A DNA stretch of 64,000 bases from GCA-2686265 sp036010965 (GCA_036010965.1 DASCMO010000105.1:105019-169018); one strand, 5' to 3'; positions 40,901 to 50,221 are shown, counted from the first letter of the stretch. Notes: a model not told the origin generated them from the sequence alone. Numbers and translations: made by a program.

Positions 40901-41926
40901 GACGCGAGGGGAGAGGAGGTCGCGCGTTCGACTCCTTCCATGCTGCCGCCCATGAAGGACGGCCTTCCCCGCGACCGCCTCGGGCTGGCGCGCTGGCTCG
41001 TAGATCCCAACCACCCGCTCACGGCCAGGGTGACTGTCAATCGCTTCTGGCAGCAGCTCTTTGGCGTCGGCCTGGTGGAGACCAGCGAGGATTTCGGGAA
41101 TCAGGGGGAGCGGCCCAGCCACCCTGAGCTGCTCGACTGGCTCGCGACGAGCTTCATCGCGGACGGCTGGCGCGTGAAGGCGCTTCAGAAGCAGATCATC
41201 ATGTCCTCGACCTACTGCCAGAGCGCTGCGGACCCGGGTGCTCGCGGAGAGGGCGACCCTCAGAACCGGCTGATGGCCAGGGGACCCCGGTTCCGGCTGG
41301 ACGCCGAGACCCTGCGCGACCAGGCCCTGGCCCTGTCGGGCCTGCTCGTGGAACGGATTGGAGGGCCCAGCGTGAAGCCCCCGCAGCCCGCTGGGTTGTG
41401 GTCCGCGGTCGGCTACACCTCTTCGAACACGGCGCGCTTCAAGGCCGACGAGGGAGCGGAGAAGGTCCACAGGCGCGCCCTCTACACCTTCTTGAAGCGC
41501 ACCTCACCACCGCCGCAGATGAGCACCTTCGACGCGCCCTCTCGGGAGGAGTGCTGCGTGCGCCGCGAGCGAACGAACACCCCGCTCCAAGCACTGCTCT
41601 TGATGAACGACCCGCAATATGTGGAGACAGCGGCCGCTCTCGCCGGACGGATCGTGCGGGAGGGAGGCGCGAGCGATGAGGATCGCGCAGAGTTCGGTCT
41701 CTCGCTGGTCCTCTGCAGGCCTCCTTCGAAACTGGACGTGGCGGACGTCATCGATCTCCTGCTGGCTCAGAAGATCGAATACGAGGGGAATCCACTGGCT
41801 GCGCGGCAGCTGCTCTCCGTCCGTGGGCCTTCGGAAATGACTGACGGTGAAGCGGTCGAACTCGCGAGCTGGATGCTCGTGGCGAACCTGCTCCTGAACC
41901 TCGACGAGGTGGTGGTGAAGGGTTGA
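37922..41926 (+). CDS. PSCyt1/DUF1549/DUF1553 protein with two internal beta-modules
   Basis: A 1334-residue planctomycete-type protein with an N-terminal hydrophobic signal. It carries two cytochrome-like PSCyt1 sites (ERCFACHG near 46; ENCFQCHG near 175), then DUF1549 (about 260-540; EIDRFVLARLEAEGL, ... RFWLDAARYGDTHG) including a third C-x-x-C-H (CAVCHDHKFD). Two tandem ~160-residue modules follow (about 556-718 and 725-886; W[VI]DD...PxG...GDGxxW ... LDP[EQ]DPPR ... GEWVRLEV). DUF1553 (about 1000-1330; LARWLVDPNHPLTARVTVNRFWQQLFG) ends the protein. Suggested roles are polysaccharide or other macromolecule degradation at the cell surface; none is proven. The downstream DUF1501 gene overlaps its stop. 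Confidence 0.93.
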   Translation: MFSIQVFLPASLLVVGLIVPYPGRGPLSADEEVEYLRDVHPILAERCFACHGAEKQKGGLRLDLRSGLFESDDPEWIPVVPGRPQDSALYELITLSADDPDVMPAKGDPLTKQQIATLGKWIEEGAPWEVAVQPSATGGSGVDTTPLIQALLAETEGAPRVDFDRDVRPILSENCFQCHGPDEAKRKADLRLDTRAGLFSRNRPDFTLIAPGDPIASGIAYRIIDPDPEEVMPPPESGHVLDEEEKRILVRWIEEGARWEEHWAFRALVLPERPALKDEAWPLNEIDRFVLARLEAEGLRPSPEADRFTLLRRATLDLTGLPPTPEEVEAFVADEDPGAYERVVDRLLDSPRYGEHMARFWLDAARYGDTHGLHLDNYRETWPYRDWVIGAFNRDIPYDQFIVEQLAGDLLPDATLDQKVASGFNRCHVTTAEGGSIEEEVYVRNVVDRASTFGTVFMGLTVGCAVCHDHKFDPISQREFYGLFGFFNNIDGKPMDGNAKAHAPVVSVPTAEQTALIDRIQRELEGVEEEAVAILSGIEYREPEPATEGSLSLTTTVWVDDDVPAGSIVEGDGLSWVDGPTAQVRSGVRSTRRSGAGRHQHLFRGADRKLRIAAEDVLYAWVFLDPEDPPRELMLQFLLDDGSSWNHRAYWGENLIDWGADGTGARRAKGELPATGEWVRLEVGVEDVSLGPGMVVNGIAFTQFDGTVWWDDAGIDSTVAQAPEDHDWIDDEVPRGAVLAGDGPTWNWVGGEQHPVLSGTRSLRRSGGGGLNQDYFTQAGALRLSAGDRLYAHAWLDPQDPPRSIQLQFNDGTWEHRARWGDTAHGAGRQGGADHRAGELPTTGEWVRLEVPMAAVGLKPGADLNGWAFTQVGGTVYWDRAGINTWSPPDDRHLTSQRSWEAIAAVDSTIPQGVREAAAITREARTEAHLGVLRAHYLRHVHGESREVFDPLNTRVEQFEEERKGIEGQIATTPVMKERTEPRPAYILKRGQYDARGEEVARSTPSMLPPMKDGLPRDRLGLARWLVDPNHPLTARVTVNRFWQQLFGVGLVETSEDFGNQGERPSHPELLDWLATSFIADGWRVKALQKQIIMSSTYCQSAADPGARGEGDPQNRLMARGPRFRLDAETLRDQALALSGLLVERIGGPSVKPPQPAGLWSAVGYTSSNTARFKADEGAEKVHRRALYTFLKRTSPPPQMSTFDAPSREECCVRRERTNTPLQALLLMNDPQYVETAAALAGRIVREGGASDEDRAEFGLSLVLCRPPSKLDVADVIDLLLAQKIEYEGNPLAARQLLSVRGPSEMTDGEAVELASWMLVANLLLNLDEVVVKG

Positions 41927-43386
41927 GCCCGCTCGACGAGTCGCTGCTGCTGCAGACCCGCCGCCAATTCTTCGGGCGGGCGGCGCTGGGATTGGGAGGC
42001 GCAGCGTTTGCGTCACTGCTCGGGCCTCGTGCGCTGGGACAGGCTCCTGGCGGAGGAGTGACTGTGCCGGGTCACCATTTTGCGCCCCGCGCCAAGCGTG
42101 CGATCTACCTCTTCGCCGCAGGGGCTCCGTCACAGCTCGACACCTTTGACTACAAGCCGCAGATGGACGAGCGGTTCGACGAGGATCTCCCCGAGTCGAT
42201 TCGTAAGGGGCAGCGGCTGACCACGATGACCTCGGGCCAAACGCGTTTTCCCATCGCCCCCTCAATATTCAATTTCAAGAGGTACGACAATGGAGGGGAC
42301 GGCGCCTGGGTGAGTGAGCTGCTACCTCATACGGCGACGATGGTGAAGGACATCGCCATCATTCGCTCGATGTACACCGAGGCCATCAACCACGACCCGG
42401 CGATCACCTTCATCTGCACGGGCCGGGAGCAGCCCGGTTGGCCCAGCCTGGGTTCCTGGTTGAGCTACGGGCTCGGGTCGGCGAACGCAAACCTGCCGGA
42501 ATTCGTGGTCCTGAACGCGACCTGGACCGGTCGGAAGGAGGCCCAGGCCCTCTACAACAGGCTGTGGGGTAGCGGGGTCCTGGCGAGCCGGCACCAGGGA
42601 GTCGCGCTCCGCTCGCAAGGCGACCCGGTGTTGTTCTTGAACAATCCCGTAGGCCTGAGCGGTGAGGCCCGGCGCCGGATGCTCGATACCCTCGAGCGCA
42701 TGAACGAGCGGGGCTACGAGAAGCTCGCCGACGAGGAGACGCGCACGCGGATCGCGCAATACGAGATGGCCTTCCGGATGCAATCGTCAGTACCCGAACT
42801 TACCGCTCTCTCCGACGAACCGGAGAGCACCTTCGAGCTGTATGGCCCTGATTCCAGAAAACCGGGGACATTCGCGGCGAGCTGCCTGCTAGCCAGGCGC
42901 ATGGTCGAGCGCGACGTGCGATTCGTGCAAATCTTCCATCGTGGCTGGGACCAGCACGCGAACCTGCCCACGGATTTGCCCAACCAGTGCCGGGACATCG
43001 ATCAAGGTGCGACGGCCCTCGTGCAAGATCTGAAGCGCAGGGGCCTGCTCGATGACACGCTGGTGATCTGGGGCGGCGAGTTCGGCCGGACGATCTACTG
43101 TCAGGGCGCGCTGACTCGCGCTAACTACGGGCGCGATCATCACCCGCGCTGCTTCACTATCTGGATGGCGGGTGGCGGCATCAAGGGCGGCGTCGTTCAC
43201 GGAGAGACGGACGACTTCAGCTACAACATCACCCGTGACCCCGTCCACGTTCGCGATCTGAACGCAACGATCCTGCACTGTCTGGGCCTCGATCATCAGC
43301 GCCTGAGCGTGAAGCACCAGGGACTCGATCTGCGCCTGACGGGTGTCCAGGAGGAGGCGCGGGTCGTGCAGGAGATCCTCGCCTAG
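41923..43386 (+). CDS. DUF1501 protein (Tat-exported, sulfatase-like fold)
   Basis: A 487-residue protein. I use TTG 41923, which overlaps the upstream stop (TTGA), since no ATG or GTG precedes the twin-arginine signal TRRQFFGRAALGLGGAAFASLLG (residues about 12-34). DUF1501 features follow: RAKRAIYLFAAGAPSQLDTFDYKPQ, RSMYTEAINHDPAITFI, LVIWGGEFGRT and HHPRCFTIWMAGGGIKGG. The family has an AlkP-like fold. It almost always pairs with a DUF1549/DUF1553 partner, as here. The start codon is the least certain part. Confidence 0.92.
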   Translation: MSPLDESLLLQTRRQFFGRAALGLGGAAFASLLGPRALGQAPGGGVTVPGHHFAPRAKRAIYLFAAGAPSQLDTFDYKPQMDERFDEDLPESIRKGQRLTTMTSGQTRFPIAPSIFNFKRYDNGGDGAWVSELLPHTATMVKDIAIIRSMYTEAINHDPAITFICTGREQPGWPSLGSWLSYGLGSANANLPEFVVLNATWTGRKEAQALYNRLWGSGVLASRHQGVALRSQGDPVLFLNNPVGLSGEARRRMLDTLERMNERGYEKLADEETRTRIAQYEMAFRMQSSVPELTALSDEPESTFELYGPDSRKPGTFAASCLLARRMVERDVRFVQIFHRGWDQHANLPTDLPNQCRDIDQGATALVQDLKRRGLLDDTLVIWGGEFGRTIYCQGALTRANYGRDHHPRCFTIWMAGGGIKGGVVHGETDDFSYNITRDPVHVRDLNATILHCLGLDHQRLSVKHQGLDLRLTGVQEEARVVQEILA

Positions 43387-43399
43387 GCGAGCGCTCGCC
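43386..43399. terminator. 14-bp perfect palindrome between convergent genes
   Basis: GGCGAGCGCTCGCC (43386-43399) is fully self-complementary and starts at the last base of the DUF1501 stop codon, facing the minus-strand gene ending at 43415. It may act as a shared weak terminator or protein site; no T-run follows. Confidence 0.35.
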
Positions 43400-43414
43400 G
43401 GTGCGCCGGGCGCT

Positions 43415-45574
43415 CTAGAACCGCAGGGTGTAGCCGAGCTTCAAGGTCGTCTCGAGGTTGGTGGGCTGGAGGTCTCCGTCCTCCAGGTGCCAGTCCCGGT
43501 TGAGCACGAGGAAGGCCTCCCTTCCGGGCTCGAAGATCCACCAAAGCCGGCTGTTGAGCGAGACGTCATCGCTGATGTCGTCCCACTGGGCGAAGTTGGA
43601 CCAGGAGACCCGTGGGTTGAATAGCAGTTCGACTTTCATCCGTGCGAGGTGCACGACAAAGTCACCCTCGGCCAGGCCAACGTCATTCAGCTCGTACTCC
43701 AGCCCGTAGAGCGTGGCCGCGTTGGGACGCCAGTCGAGTTCGAGAGAATAATCTGTCCGGTCACCATTGAAGAACTCCCCGGTGCTCACCATTACCTCTG
43801 CGGAGAACTCGCGCTTTTGCGATGACTCGAACATCACGCCGTAGCGGGTGAACTCGTAGTCCCCGGTTGGGAGCACGACGCCCTCATAGATGGGGAATTC
43901 CTCGTCGAGGTTCTCCACCTTCTGGGTGACGAACAGATCCACTTCGTCTCCACTTTCCCACTCGATTCCGAAGGGCATGACATCAACGTCGATGGTCTGG
44001 GTCTTCCCGCCCATGTCCGTGATCCAAGTCGGTTCGATACCAAAACTCAGCTGCCGGATGTCGCTGTACATCCTCGGACGGTACGAGAAGTCGCCCTTGA
44101 ACTTGCGGACTCCAGAGCGCTCCACAAAACCGAGAGCAGGTTCGAAGTTCTCCTCGATCGTGGTCATGGACAGGCCAGCCCAGATCTCGTCGTTGGGGTA
44201 TCGCATGCCCAGGTGATAGGCGAGATCGTCACCAGCGTTGTTTTCGGACGCGGTCTTCAGGAGGTAGGCCGAAACGCGCAGGTTGCGGTCGCCGGCGAAT
44301 CGGTCGGTGCGGTAGTTGAGGTCGACGCCGACGGTGTCGCTCTCCATGTCTTCGGTCGGGTGGCCGTGGGTCCAGATCACGCCCATGTCGGACTGATCGA
44401 GGATGTTCTTCGAGAAACGCCCAGCGAACAGGTTTCGATCGTCGAGACCTGCCGATGCACCGGTCTGTACATCGAGCAGCCCGAGGCTGTAGGAATCAGT
44501 CTGTGCCGTGACCTTCGCTGAGACCAGGAGCGGTACTTCCTTGCCGTCGTCGTCGAGTCCGATGCGGCGACTGAAGAAGGGCACGACGTCCTGGCGGCGC
44601 CTGTACCCACCCGAGGGGCCGAAGAAGAACACCCCGGAGTCCTCCAGGAAGAAGTCCCTCTTCTCGGGAAAGAAGAGCGGGAATCGCGTCAGGTTTACCT
44701 TTCGGTTGTCGACCTCCGTCTCCGCGAAGTCCGTGTTGACGCTGACGCTCAGCTTGGTGCTGGCCGATATCCGGTAGAAGACGTCCAGGCCGGAATCACC
44801 CTGGGAGTGCTCGTCACCGGCCGACTCGTAGTTGTGGTAGGAACCCGTGGCGAAGGGCTTGATGTCGAGGCCGAGGCCCTGTTCGAGGCCGGCGATCCCG
44901 GTGAGCAGGCCGGCGTTGGCGACCGAGAAGAAGAAGATGCGCGGGGTCGGGGAGGCCCAGCGGATGGTCTCCGAGCGTCGGCGGATCTCACGGACGAAGT
45001 TGAATCCCCAGGCGGTTGCATGGGGATCGAAGTTGATGGACGCAGCGGGGATCTCGACCTCCGCGACCCAACCCTCGTCGTCGATGCTGGCTTCGCCATA
45101 CCAGATTCCGTCCCACTCCTTGTTGAAACGCGAGCCGTTCTTTGTGATCAAGGCGTCGCCGATCGACCCGGCGGCGCCGACCTGAAACCAGAAGGCGTTT
45201 CGGCGGTCGCGGAAGGTATCGAGCAGAAACTCGATCCGATCGTCCGGTTCGAGGCGTGCGTCGCGTTTCCTCTGCGTCGCGCGGATGGCCTGGGGATCGG
45301 TGTCGTGGCAGCGGATCCCGATGTAGATCGCTCCGGAGTCGAAGGCGATGCGCACGTCGGTGGCCTCACTCGGATCCGCTCCAGCGACGGGCTCGACCTG
45401 GCGGAGGCCCTGCAGTGGTTCGCACAGCTCCCAGAGCGCATCGTCGAGGACTCCGTCGATAACCGGGGTGGGGACGTCGTCGGGGCGTCGCGTCGGGCTG
45501 TGCGCGGGGACGTCCTCGAGTGAGGGTTCCTGGCAGAGGGCGAGCGACGTGAGCGCTAGGGCGGTGATGATCAT
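43415..45574 (-). CDS. CBM9-like/DUF5916 outer-membrane beta-barrel protein
   Basis: A 719-residue exported protein (short signal, about 1-14). The N-terminal part (about 30-220) is a carbohydrate-binding family 9-like domain (PVIDGVLDDALWELCEPLQGL ... VRIAFDSGAIYIGIRCHD ... DRIEFLLDTF ... WVAEVEIPAASINF). The remainder is the DUF5916 beta-barrel with alternating aromatic strands (KVNLTRFPLFFPEKRDFFLEDSGVFFFG), ending in KLGYTLRF, a C-terminal Phe typical of outer-membrane barrels. It likely binds or imports a glycan or other polymer processed by the flanking DUF1549 systems; that link is inference. Confidence 0.88.
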   Translation of the reverse strand: MIITALALTSLALCQEPSLEDVPAHSPTRRPDDVPTPVIDGVLDDALWELCEPLQGLRQVEPVAGADPSEATDVRIAFDSGAIYIGIRCHDTDPQAIRATQRKRDARLEPDDRIEFLLDTFRDRRNAFWFQVGAAGSIGDALITKNGSRFNKEWDGIWYGEASIDDEGWVAEVEIPAASINFDPHATAWGFNFVREIRRRSETIRWASPTPRIFFFSVANAGLLTGIAGLEQGLGLDIKPFATGSYHNYESAGDEHSQGDSGLDVFYRISASTKLSVSVNTDFAETEVDNRKVNLTRFPLFFPEKRDFFLEDSGVFFFGPSGGYRRRQDVVPFFSRRIGLDDDGKEVPLLVSAKVTAQTDSYSLGLLDVQTGASAGLDDRNLFAGRFSKNILDQSDMGVIWTHGHPTEDMESDTVGVDLNYRTDRFAGDRNLRVSAYLLKTASENNAGDDLAYHLGMRYPNDEIWAGLSMTTIEENFEPALGFVERSGVRKFKGDFSYRPRMYSDIRQLSFGIEPTWITDMGGKTQTIDVDVMPFGIEWESGDEVDLFVTQKVENLDEEFPIYEGVVLPTGDYEFTRYGVMFESSQKREFSAEVMVSTGEFFNGDRTDYSLELDWRPNAATLYGLEYELNDVGLAEGDFVVHLARMKVELLFNPRVSWSNFAQWDDISDDVSLNSRLWWIFEPGREAFLVLNRDWHLEDGDLQPTNLETTLKLGYTLRF

Positions 45575-45749
45575 GCCTGAGGAGGCCGTGAGGAGCGGGC
45601 TCCTGGAGCGGGAGGGGGTGGCGGTCCCGTCGATAAGCCGGGAAGTCTACACGCCACGGCCGCCTTCATGGCGAGCCGGCATTCAGTCATTCCTTACCCG
45701 ACAAGTGTCCGCATTGAGCAGTCAACTCCAGCACTTCAGCCCGCAGGAA

Positions 45750-47168
45750 TCAGGCGAGGATCTGCTCGACCACGTGACCCGATACGTCCGTGAGCCGGAA
45801 GTCACGGCCCTGGAAACGATAGGTGAAGCGATCGTGCTCGATCCCGAGCAGGTGCATGATGGTGGCGTGAAGGTCGTGGATCTCCACCACGTCCTCCACG
45901 GCGTTGTAGCCCAGCTCATCGGTGGCGCCGTGGGAGCAACCACCGCGGATCCCCCCGCCGGCCAGCCACATGGAGAAGCCCTTGATGTGGTGGTCACGTC
46001 CGTCTCCCTGCGCCATCGGTGTCCGGCCGAATTCGCCGCCCCAGATGACGAGGGTGTCCTCAAGCAGGCCGCGCTGCTCAAGGTCGATCACGAGCGCTGC
46101 GGAGGCCTGATCAACCTCATTCGCCGTGATCTTCATGTTGCGCTGGATACCACCGTGGTGATCCCAGGCGCGGTGGTAGAGCTGGACGAAGCGGACTCCA
46201 CGCTCGACCAGCCGGCGTGCGAGCAGGCAGTTGGCGGCGAATGATCCGTCAGCTCCTCGGGTCCCGTACAGGTCAAGCACGGACTGGGGTTCCGAGGAGA
46301 GGGCGGTCAACTCGGGGACGCTGGCCTGCATGCGGAACGCGACCTCGTACTGGCTGATCCGTGCGGAGATCTCTGGGTCGTCTAGCAGATTGTTGCGGTC
46401 GCGGTCTAGGGCCTGCACGGCAGCCACGATGTCGCCCTGCATCTCAGCGCCGGTCCCTGGCGGGCTCCCCAGGTACAGGACGGGGTCGCCGGCGCTACGG
46501 AAGTGGACGCCCTGGAAGCGTCCGGGCAGGAAGCCAGAGTGCCATTGACGCGCGGCTATCGGCTGCCCTTGCCCTCCCTTGCCCTTTGAGGTCATCACCA
46601 CGAATCCCGGCAGGTCATCGCTCCCGGTTCCCAGCCCGTACACGGCCCAGGACCCCATGCTCGGGCGACCCGATATCTGGGCGCCCGTGTTCATGAACGT
46701 GTGGGCAGGGTCGTGGTTGATCTGTTTGGTGCGCATGGAACGAACGATGGCGATGCGGTCGGCGATCGATCCGATGCGAGGGAACAGGGTGCAGATTTCT
46801 TGCCCCGACTCGCCGTAGCGAGCGAAGGGGTGCTGGGGCGCGAGGCAGCGCAGTTCCTTGCCCTGCAGCTGCGCGATGGGCTGCCCCTTGGTCATGGATT
46901 CCGGCATGGGCTCGCCATCGCGGCGCGCCAACTCGGGCTTGTGATCGAGGGTCTCGAGGTGAGACGGGCCGCCGGCCATGCAGAGGTGGATCACGCTGCG
47001 CGCGCGCGGTCGGTGGTGCGGCGGCTGTACGAGCCCGCGCCAGCGGGCGGCGGAGCTGTCGTCGGCGCGGGCCAGGATCGAACCCAGGGCAAGCGAGCCG
47101 AGACCGGCCGCGCCCCCTCTCAGGAGTGCACGACGAGCGATGGTGGTCGAGGGGAGGTGGTCGTCCAT
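45750..47168 (-). CDS. DUF1501 protein (second copy)
   Basis: A 472-residue protein with a twin-arginine signal (TIARRALLRGGAAGLGSLALGSILARA, about 9-35). The DUF1501 pattern follows: RSVIHLCMAGGPSHLETLDHKPEL, RSMRTKQINHDPAHTFMNTGAQ, LVIWGGEFGRTPMAQ, GRDHHIKGFSMWLAGGGIRGG. It is paralogous to the 41923 gene. Its ATG overlaps by one base the stop of the partner DUF1549/DUF1553 gene, so the two are coupled. Confidence 0.94.
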   Translation of the reverse strand: MDDHLPSTTIARRALLRGGAAGLGSLALGSILARADDSSAARWRGLVQPPHHRPRARSVIHLCMAGGPSHLETLDHKPELARRDGEPMPESMTKGQPIAQLQGKELRCLAPQHPFARYGESGQEICTLFPRIGSIADRIAIVRSMRTKQINHDPAHTFMNTGAQISGRPSMGSWAVYGLGTGSDDLPGFVVMTSKGKGGQGQPIAARQWHSGFLPGRFQGVHFRSAGDPVLYLGSPPGTGAEMQGDIVAAVQALDRDRNNLLDDPEISARISQYEVAFRMQASVPELTALSSEPQSVLDLYGTRGADGSFAANCLLARRLVERGVRFVQLYHRAWDHHGGIQRNMKITANEVDQASAALVIDLEQRGLLEDTLVIWGGEFGRTPMAQGDGRDHHIKGFSMWLAGGGIRGGCSHGATDELGYNAVEDVVEIHDLHATIMHLLGIEHDRFTYRFQGRDFRLTDVSGHVVEQILA

Positions 47169-50100
47169 CAGTCCCTGGTGATTGTCTCGTGCAGGTTGAG
47201 GATGACCCTGGCCACCGAGGTCCAGGCGGCCAGGCTCGGCGCGTCGCCAGTCTGGGCTCCCGAGCGATCGACCGACATGATCAAGGCCTGCGCAGCCTGG
47301 GGGTCCTCAGCGAAGCGTGCGCCATGTTGGCGGAAGAGGTCGACGAGAACCTCGCGCTCATTCGCCGTCGGAGGTCGGCAGAGAACTCGCTGGAACCCGC
47401 GCTCGATGTTCCCCTCTGGGCTCCGGTCGCCCTCGCCCATCATGTGTGTGGCGAGAGCGATCGCGGCCTCGACGAACGTCGGGTCGTTCAGCAGGACGAG
47501 AGCCTGCGTCGGGGTGTTAGCGCGCTCACGTTCGGCGGCGCACTCCTCCCTGGAGGGTGCTCCGAAAGCCTGCAGGCTTGGGTGGGGAAAAGTGCGGCAC
47601 CAGTACGTGTACAGGCCTCGCCGCAGTCCGCGGGCGTCCGTGTGGCGCTCGTAGCGTCGCTCGGGGAAGTTCAGCTGGGCCCAGTAGCCGGTCGGCTGGT
47701 AGGGCTTGACGCTCGGGCCTCCGATCGTGGGGTTCAGGAGCCCGCTGACGGCCAAGGCGTTGTCTCGGATGAGCTCCGCGGGCAGTCGCAGGCTCTCCTG
47801 GCGCGCGAACAGGCGATTGTAGGGGTCGCTCTTCCTCGCCAACGGCGTGGCTGTGGAGGTCTGCCGATAGGTGTGGGAGGTGACGATCAGCTTCACCATG
47901 TGCTTCACGTCCCAGCCGCTCTCGATGAATTCCACGGCCAGCCAGTCGAGCAGGGCTGGGTGGGTGGGCCACTCTCCTTGCGAGCCTAGATCGTCGAGGA
48001 CCCGAGACAGACCGGTGCCGAAGAAGTGTTGCCAGAGTCGGTTGACGATAGTGCGGGCGACGAGTGGGTTCTCGGGGGCGGTGAGCCAGCGTGCGAGGTC
48101 CAGGCGATTCGGGGCGCGCCCTCCCGTGTCGGCTGGCTGTGGGAGCGACGCCGGCACGGCGGCCTGTACCACTTCTCCCGAGTCATCTAGCCAGTCACCG
48201 CGCGGTAGGACCCGCATCGTGCGCGGGGTAGTTCGACGTGTGATCAAGGTGGTGACGATAGCCCCCTCGACCCGCTCGCGTTCGCCTTCGAGAGCCTTGA
48301 CCTGCCCTCGAACTTCGTCGAGTTCCGGCGCGATGTTGCGGTAGAAGGCCGCGAGGGCGAGCGCCTCTTCATCCGTCCGCTCGTCTGGATGGTCCTTCAG
48401 AGTGGTGTGCAGCGACTCCGTGAGCCCCTCGATGGAAAGAAGTCTCTGTTCGGTGCGAAGGCCGCTCCGATCCCACCAGGCCGTACCACCGAACTGTGTG
48501 AAGGCCATCCCGTCCACGACTGCGCCGGGAGGGATGCCCACGCTGGCCGGATCGACCTCGAGTCGGATCCACTCGCCGCTGGCCGGGATCGGCCCCGCGG
48601 CTCGATGGTCCTGCTCATTCGACCCGATCTCCCCGAAAGGGATGCGGTCCTCGCCCCAGAATGCGCGGTGGGACCAATTCCCCGAGTGCAACTGGATCAT
48701 CAGCTGGGCCGGTGGGTCATCGGGGTCGAGCCAGACGTGCGCGTAGAAGCGGTCGGCCGCGCCGGGCCGAACCACGCGAGAGGCCTGATAGAAGAAGTGC
48801 TGAATCGTCCCGGCGCCCTGCTGAAAGCGCATGCGCTCCCCACTGAGTACGGACGGCTTCCCGGCCTCGACGAAGCGCCAGGTCCCCTCCGTGCGGCCCC
48901 CGTTCGTTTGCGCGTCGTCGATCCAGTCGAACTCGAAGGGCCCGTCGCTGCCGGAATTGACGCGTTCTTCCCAGGCGTCCTGGGCGAGCGCGAGCTCTGG
49001 CGATGCGGTGGCAGCTTGCGAGCGCAGCTTGGCGATCTCCTCGTCGATGCGCGCCAGGTCCGCCTCTTCACGGGGGGACGGAACTCGAACGCTCGGGCCC
49101 CAGTTCCCGGAAGTGTTTGCGCCCTCATAGACACCCCGTTCCTCGATGTCAGCGAAGAAAGCGCCGAAGGAGTAGAAGTCTCGGGTCGAGAAGGGATCGT
49201 ACTTGTGGTCGTGACACTGAGCGCAGCCCAGGGTGGTCCCCAGCCAGACGGAGGACGTGGTTCGTACGCGGTCCGCTGCGTAGATCGCGAGGTACTCCTC
49301 GGCTTGTGAGCCCCCTTCGGCCGTGATCTGGTTCAGGCGGTTGTATCCCGAGGCGACCTGCTGCTGGAGGGTGGCCCCTGGCAGGAGGTCGCCGGCCAAC
49401 TGCTCCGTGGTGAACTGATCGAAGGGCATGTTGTCGTTGAACGCGTCGATCACGTAGTCGCGATACGGCGACATGCTGCGGTCCTGGTCGCCGTGGTAGC
49501 CGACGGTGTCGGCGTAGCGAACCACGTCCAGCCATCCGATGGCCATGCGCTCGCCGTAATGGGGCGAGGCCAGCAGCTCGTCCACGATGCGCCCGAGTTC
49601 GGTATCGGTATCGGGAGCGGCCTTGAGCGCACCCTTCATCACCTCCACATCTCCGGTGTCCGGCGGGAGCCCGAGTAGGTCGAATGAGAGCCTGCGCGCC
49701 AAGAGACGTGGGGTCGCGTCGGGTGACGGCACGACCCCCGCGGATTCGATTCGATCCAGGACGAAACGGTCGATCGGATTCGCGATCCAGGCTTCCTGCT
49801 CGACTTCCGGTGGAGCCGGGCGGGTCGGTGCCGTGTATGCCCAGTGCTCCTCCCAGCGCGCTCCCTCGTCTATCCAGAGGCCGATGGCCTCAATCTGCTC
49901 GGGGCTGAGCGTCTTGCGGGACTTGCGGTGTGGCATGCGATCGTGTGGGTCGCTGGCAACGAGCCGCTGGTACAGCTCGCTCGCACCTCGATTGCCCGGG
50001 ACGATCACCGTGTAGCCACCCAGGTCCTGGTATAGGCCGTCAGGCACGTCCAGCCTCAGGTCCCCACGGCGTGGGCCCTTGTCGGGACCGTGGCAGTTGA

Positions 50101-50221
50101 AGCACGTTTCCGAGAAGAGCGGGCGGATGTCGCGGTTGAATTGCACCTCGCCCACTGCGACGCGCCCGAACGCGGGCGGGATTGCCAGGGAGGCGGCAAA
50201 GAGCAGCGCGAACGACGGCAT
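47168..50221 (-). CDS. PSCyt1/DUF1549/DUF1553 protein with one internal beta-module
   Basis: A 1017-residue exported protein. PSCyt1 (SETCFNCHG near 39) is followed by DUF1549 (about 130-385; IDRFVLDRIESAGVVPSPDATPRLLARR, CAQCHDHKYDPF), one ~160-residue module (about 432-589; FEFDWIDD ... LDPDDPPAQLMIQL ... SGEWIRLEV), then DUF1553 (about 690-1010; LARWLTAPENPLVARTIVNRLWQHFFG). This is the same module that occurs twice in the 37922 protein. It forms an operon with the DUF1501 gene and is preceded 113 bases upstream by the alpha-toroid gene. Confidence 0.94.
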   Translation of the reverse strand: MPSFALLFAASLAIPPAFGRVAVGEVQFNRDIRPLFSETCFNCHGPDKGPRRGDLRLDVPDGLYQDLGGYTVIVPGNRGASELYQRLVASDPHDRMPHRKSRKTLSPEQIEAIGLWIDEGARWEEHWAYTAPTRPAPPEVEQEAWIANPIDRFVLDRIESAGVVPSPDATPRLLARRLSFDLLGLPPDTGDVEVMKGALKAAPDTDTELGRIVDELLASPHYGERMAIGWLDVVRYADTVGYHGDQDRSMSPYRDYVIDAFNDNMPFDQFTTEQLAGDLLPGATLQQQVASGYNRLNQITAEGGSQAEEYLAIYAADRVRTTSSVWLGTTLGCAQCHDHKYDPFSTRDFYSFGAFFADIEERGVYEGANTSGNWGPSVRVPSPREEADLARIDEEIAKLRSQAATASPELALAQDAWEERVNSGSDGPFEFDWIDDAQTNGGRTEGTWRFVEAGKPSVLSGERMRFQQGAGTIQHFFYQASRVVRPGAADRFYAHVWLDPDDPPAQLMIQLHSGNWSHRAFWGEDRIPFGEIGSNEQDHRAAGPIPASGEWIRLEVDPASVGIPPGAVVDGMAFTQFGGTAWWDRSGLRTEQRLLSIEGLTESLHTTLKDHPDERTDEEALALAAFYRNIAPELDEVRGQVKALEGERERVEGAIVTTLITRRTTPRTMRVLPRGDWLDDSGEVVQAAVPASLPQPADTGGRAPNRLDLARWLTAPENPLVARTIVNRLWQHFFGTGLSRVLDDLGSQGEWPTHPALLDWLAVEFIESGWDVKHMVKLIVTSHTYRQTSTATPLARKSDPYNRLFARQESLRLPAELIRDNALAVSGLLNPTIGGPSVKPYQPTGYWAQLNFPERRYERHTDARGLRRGLYTYWCRTFPHPSLQAFGAPSREECAAERERANTPTQALVLLNDPTFVEAAIALATHMMGEGDRSPEGNIERGFQRVLCRPPTANEREVLVDLFRQHGARFAEDPQAAQALIMSVDRSGAQTGDAPSLAAWTSVARVILNLHETITRD

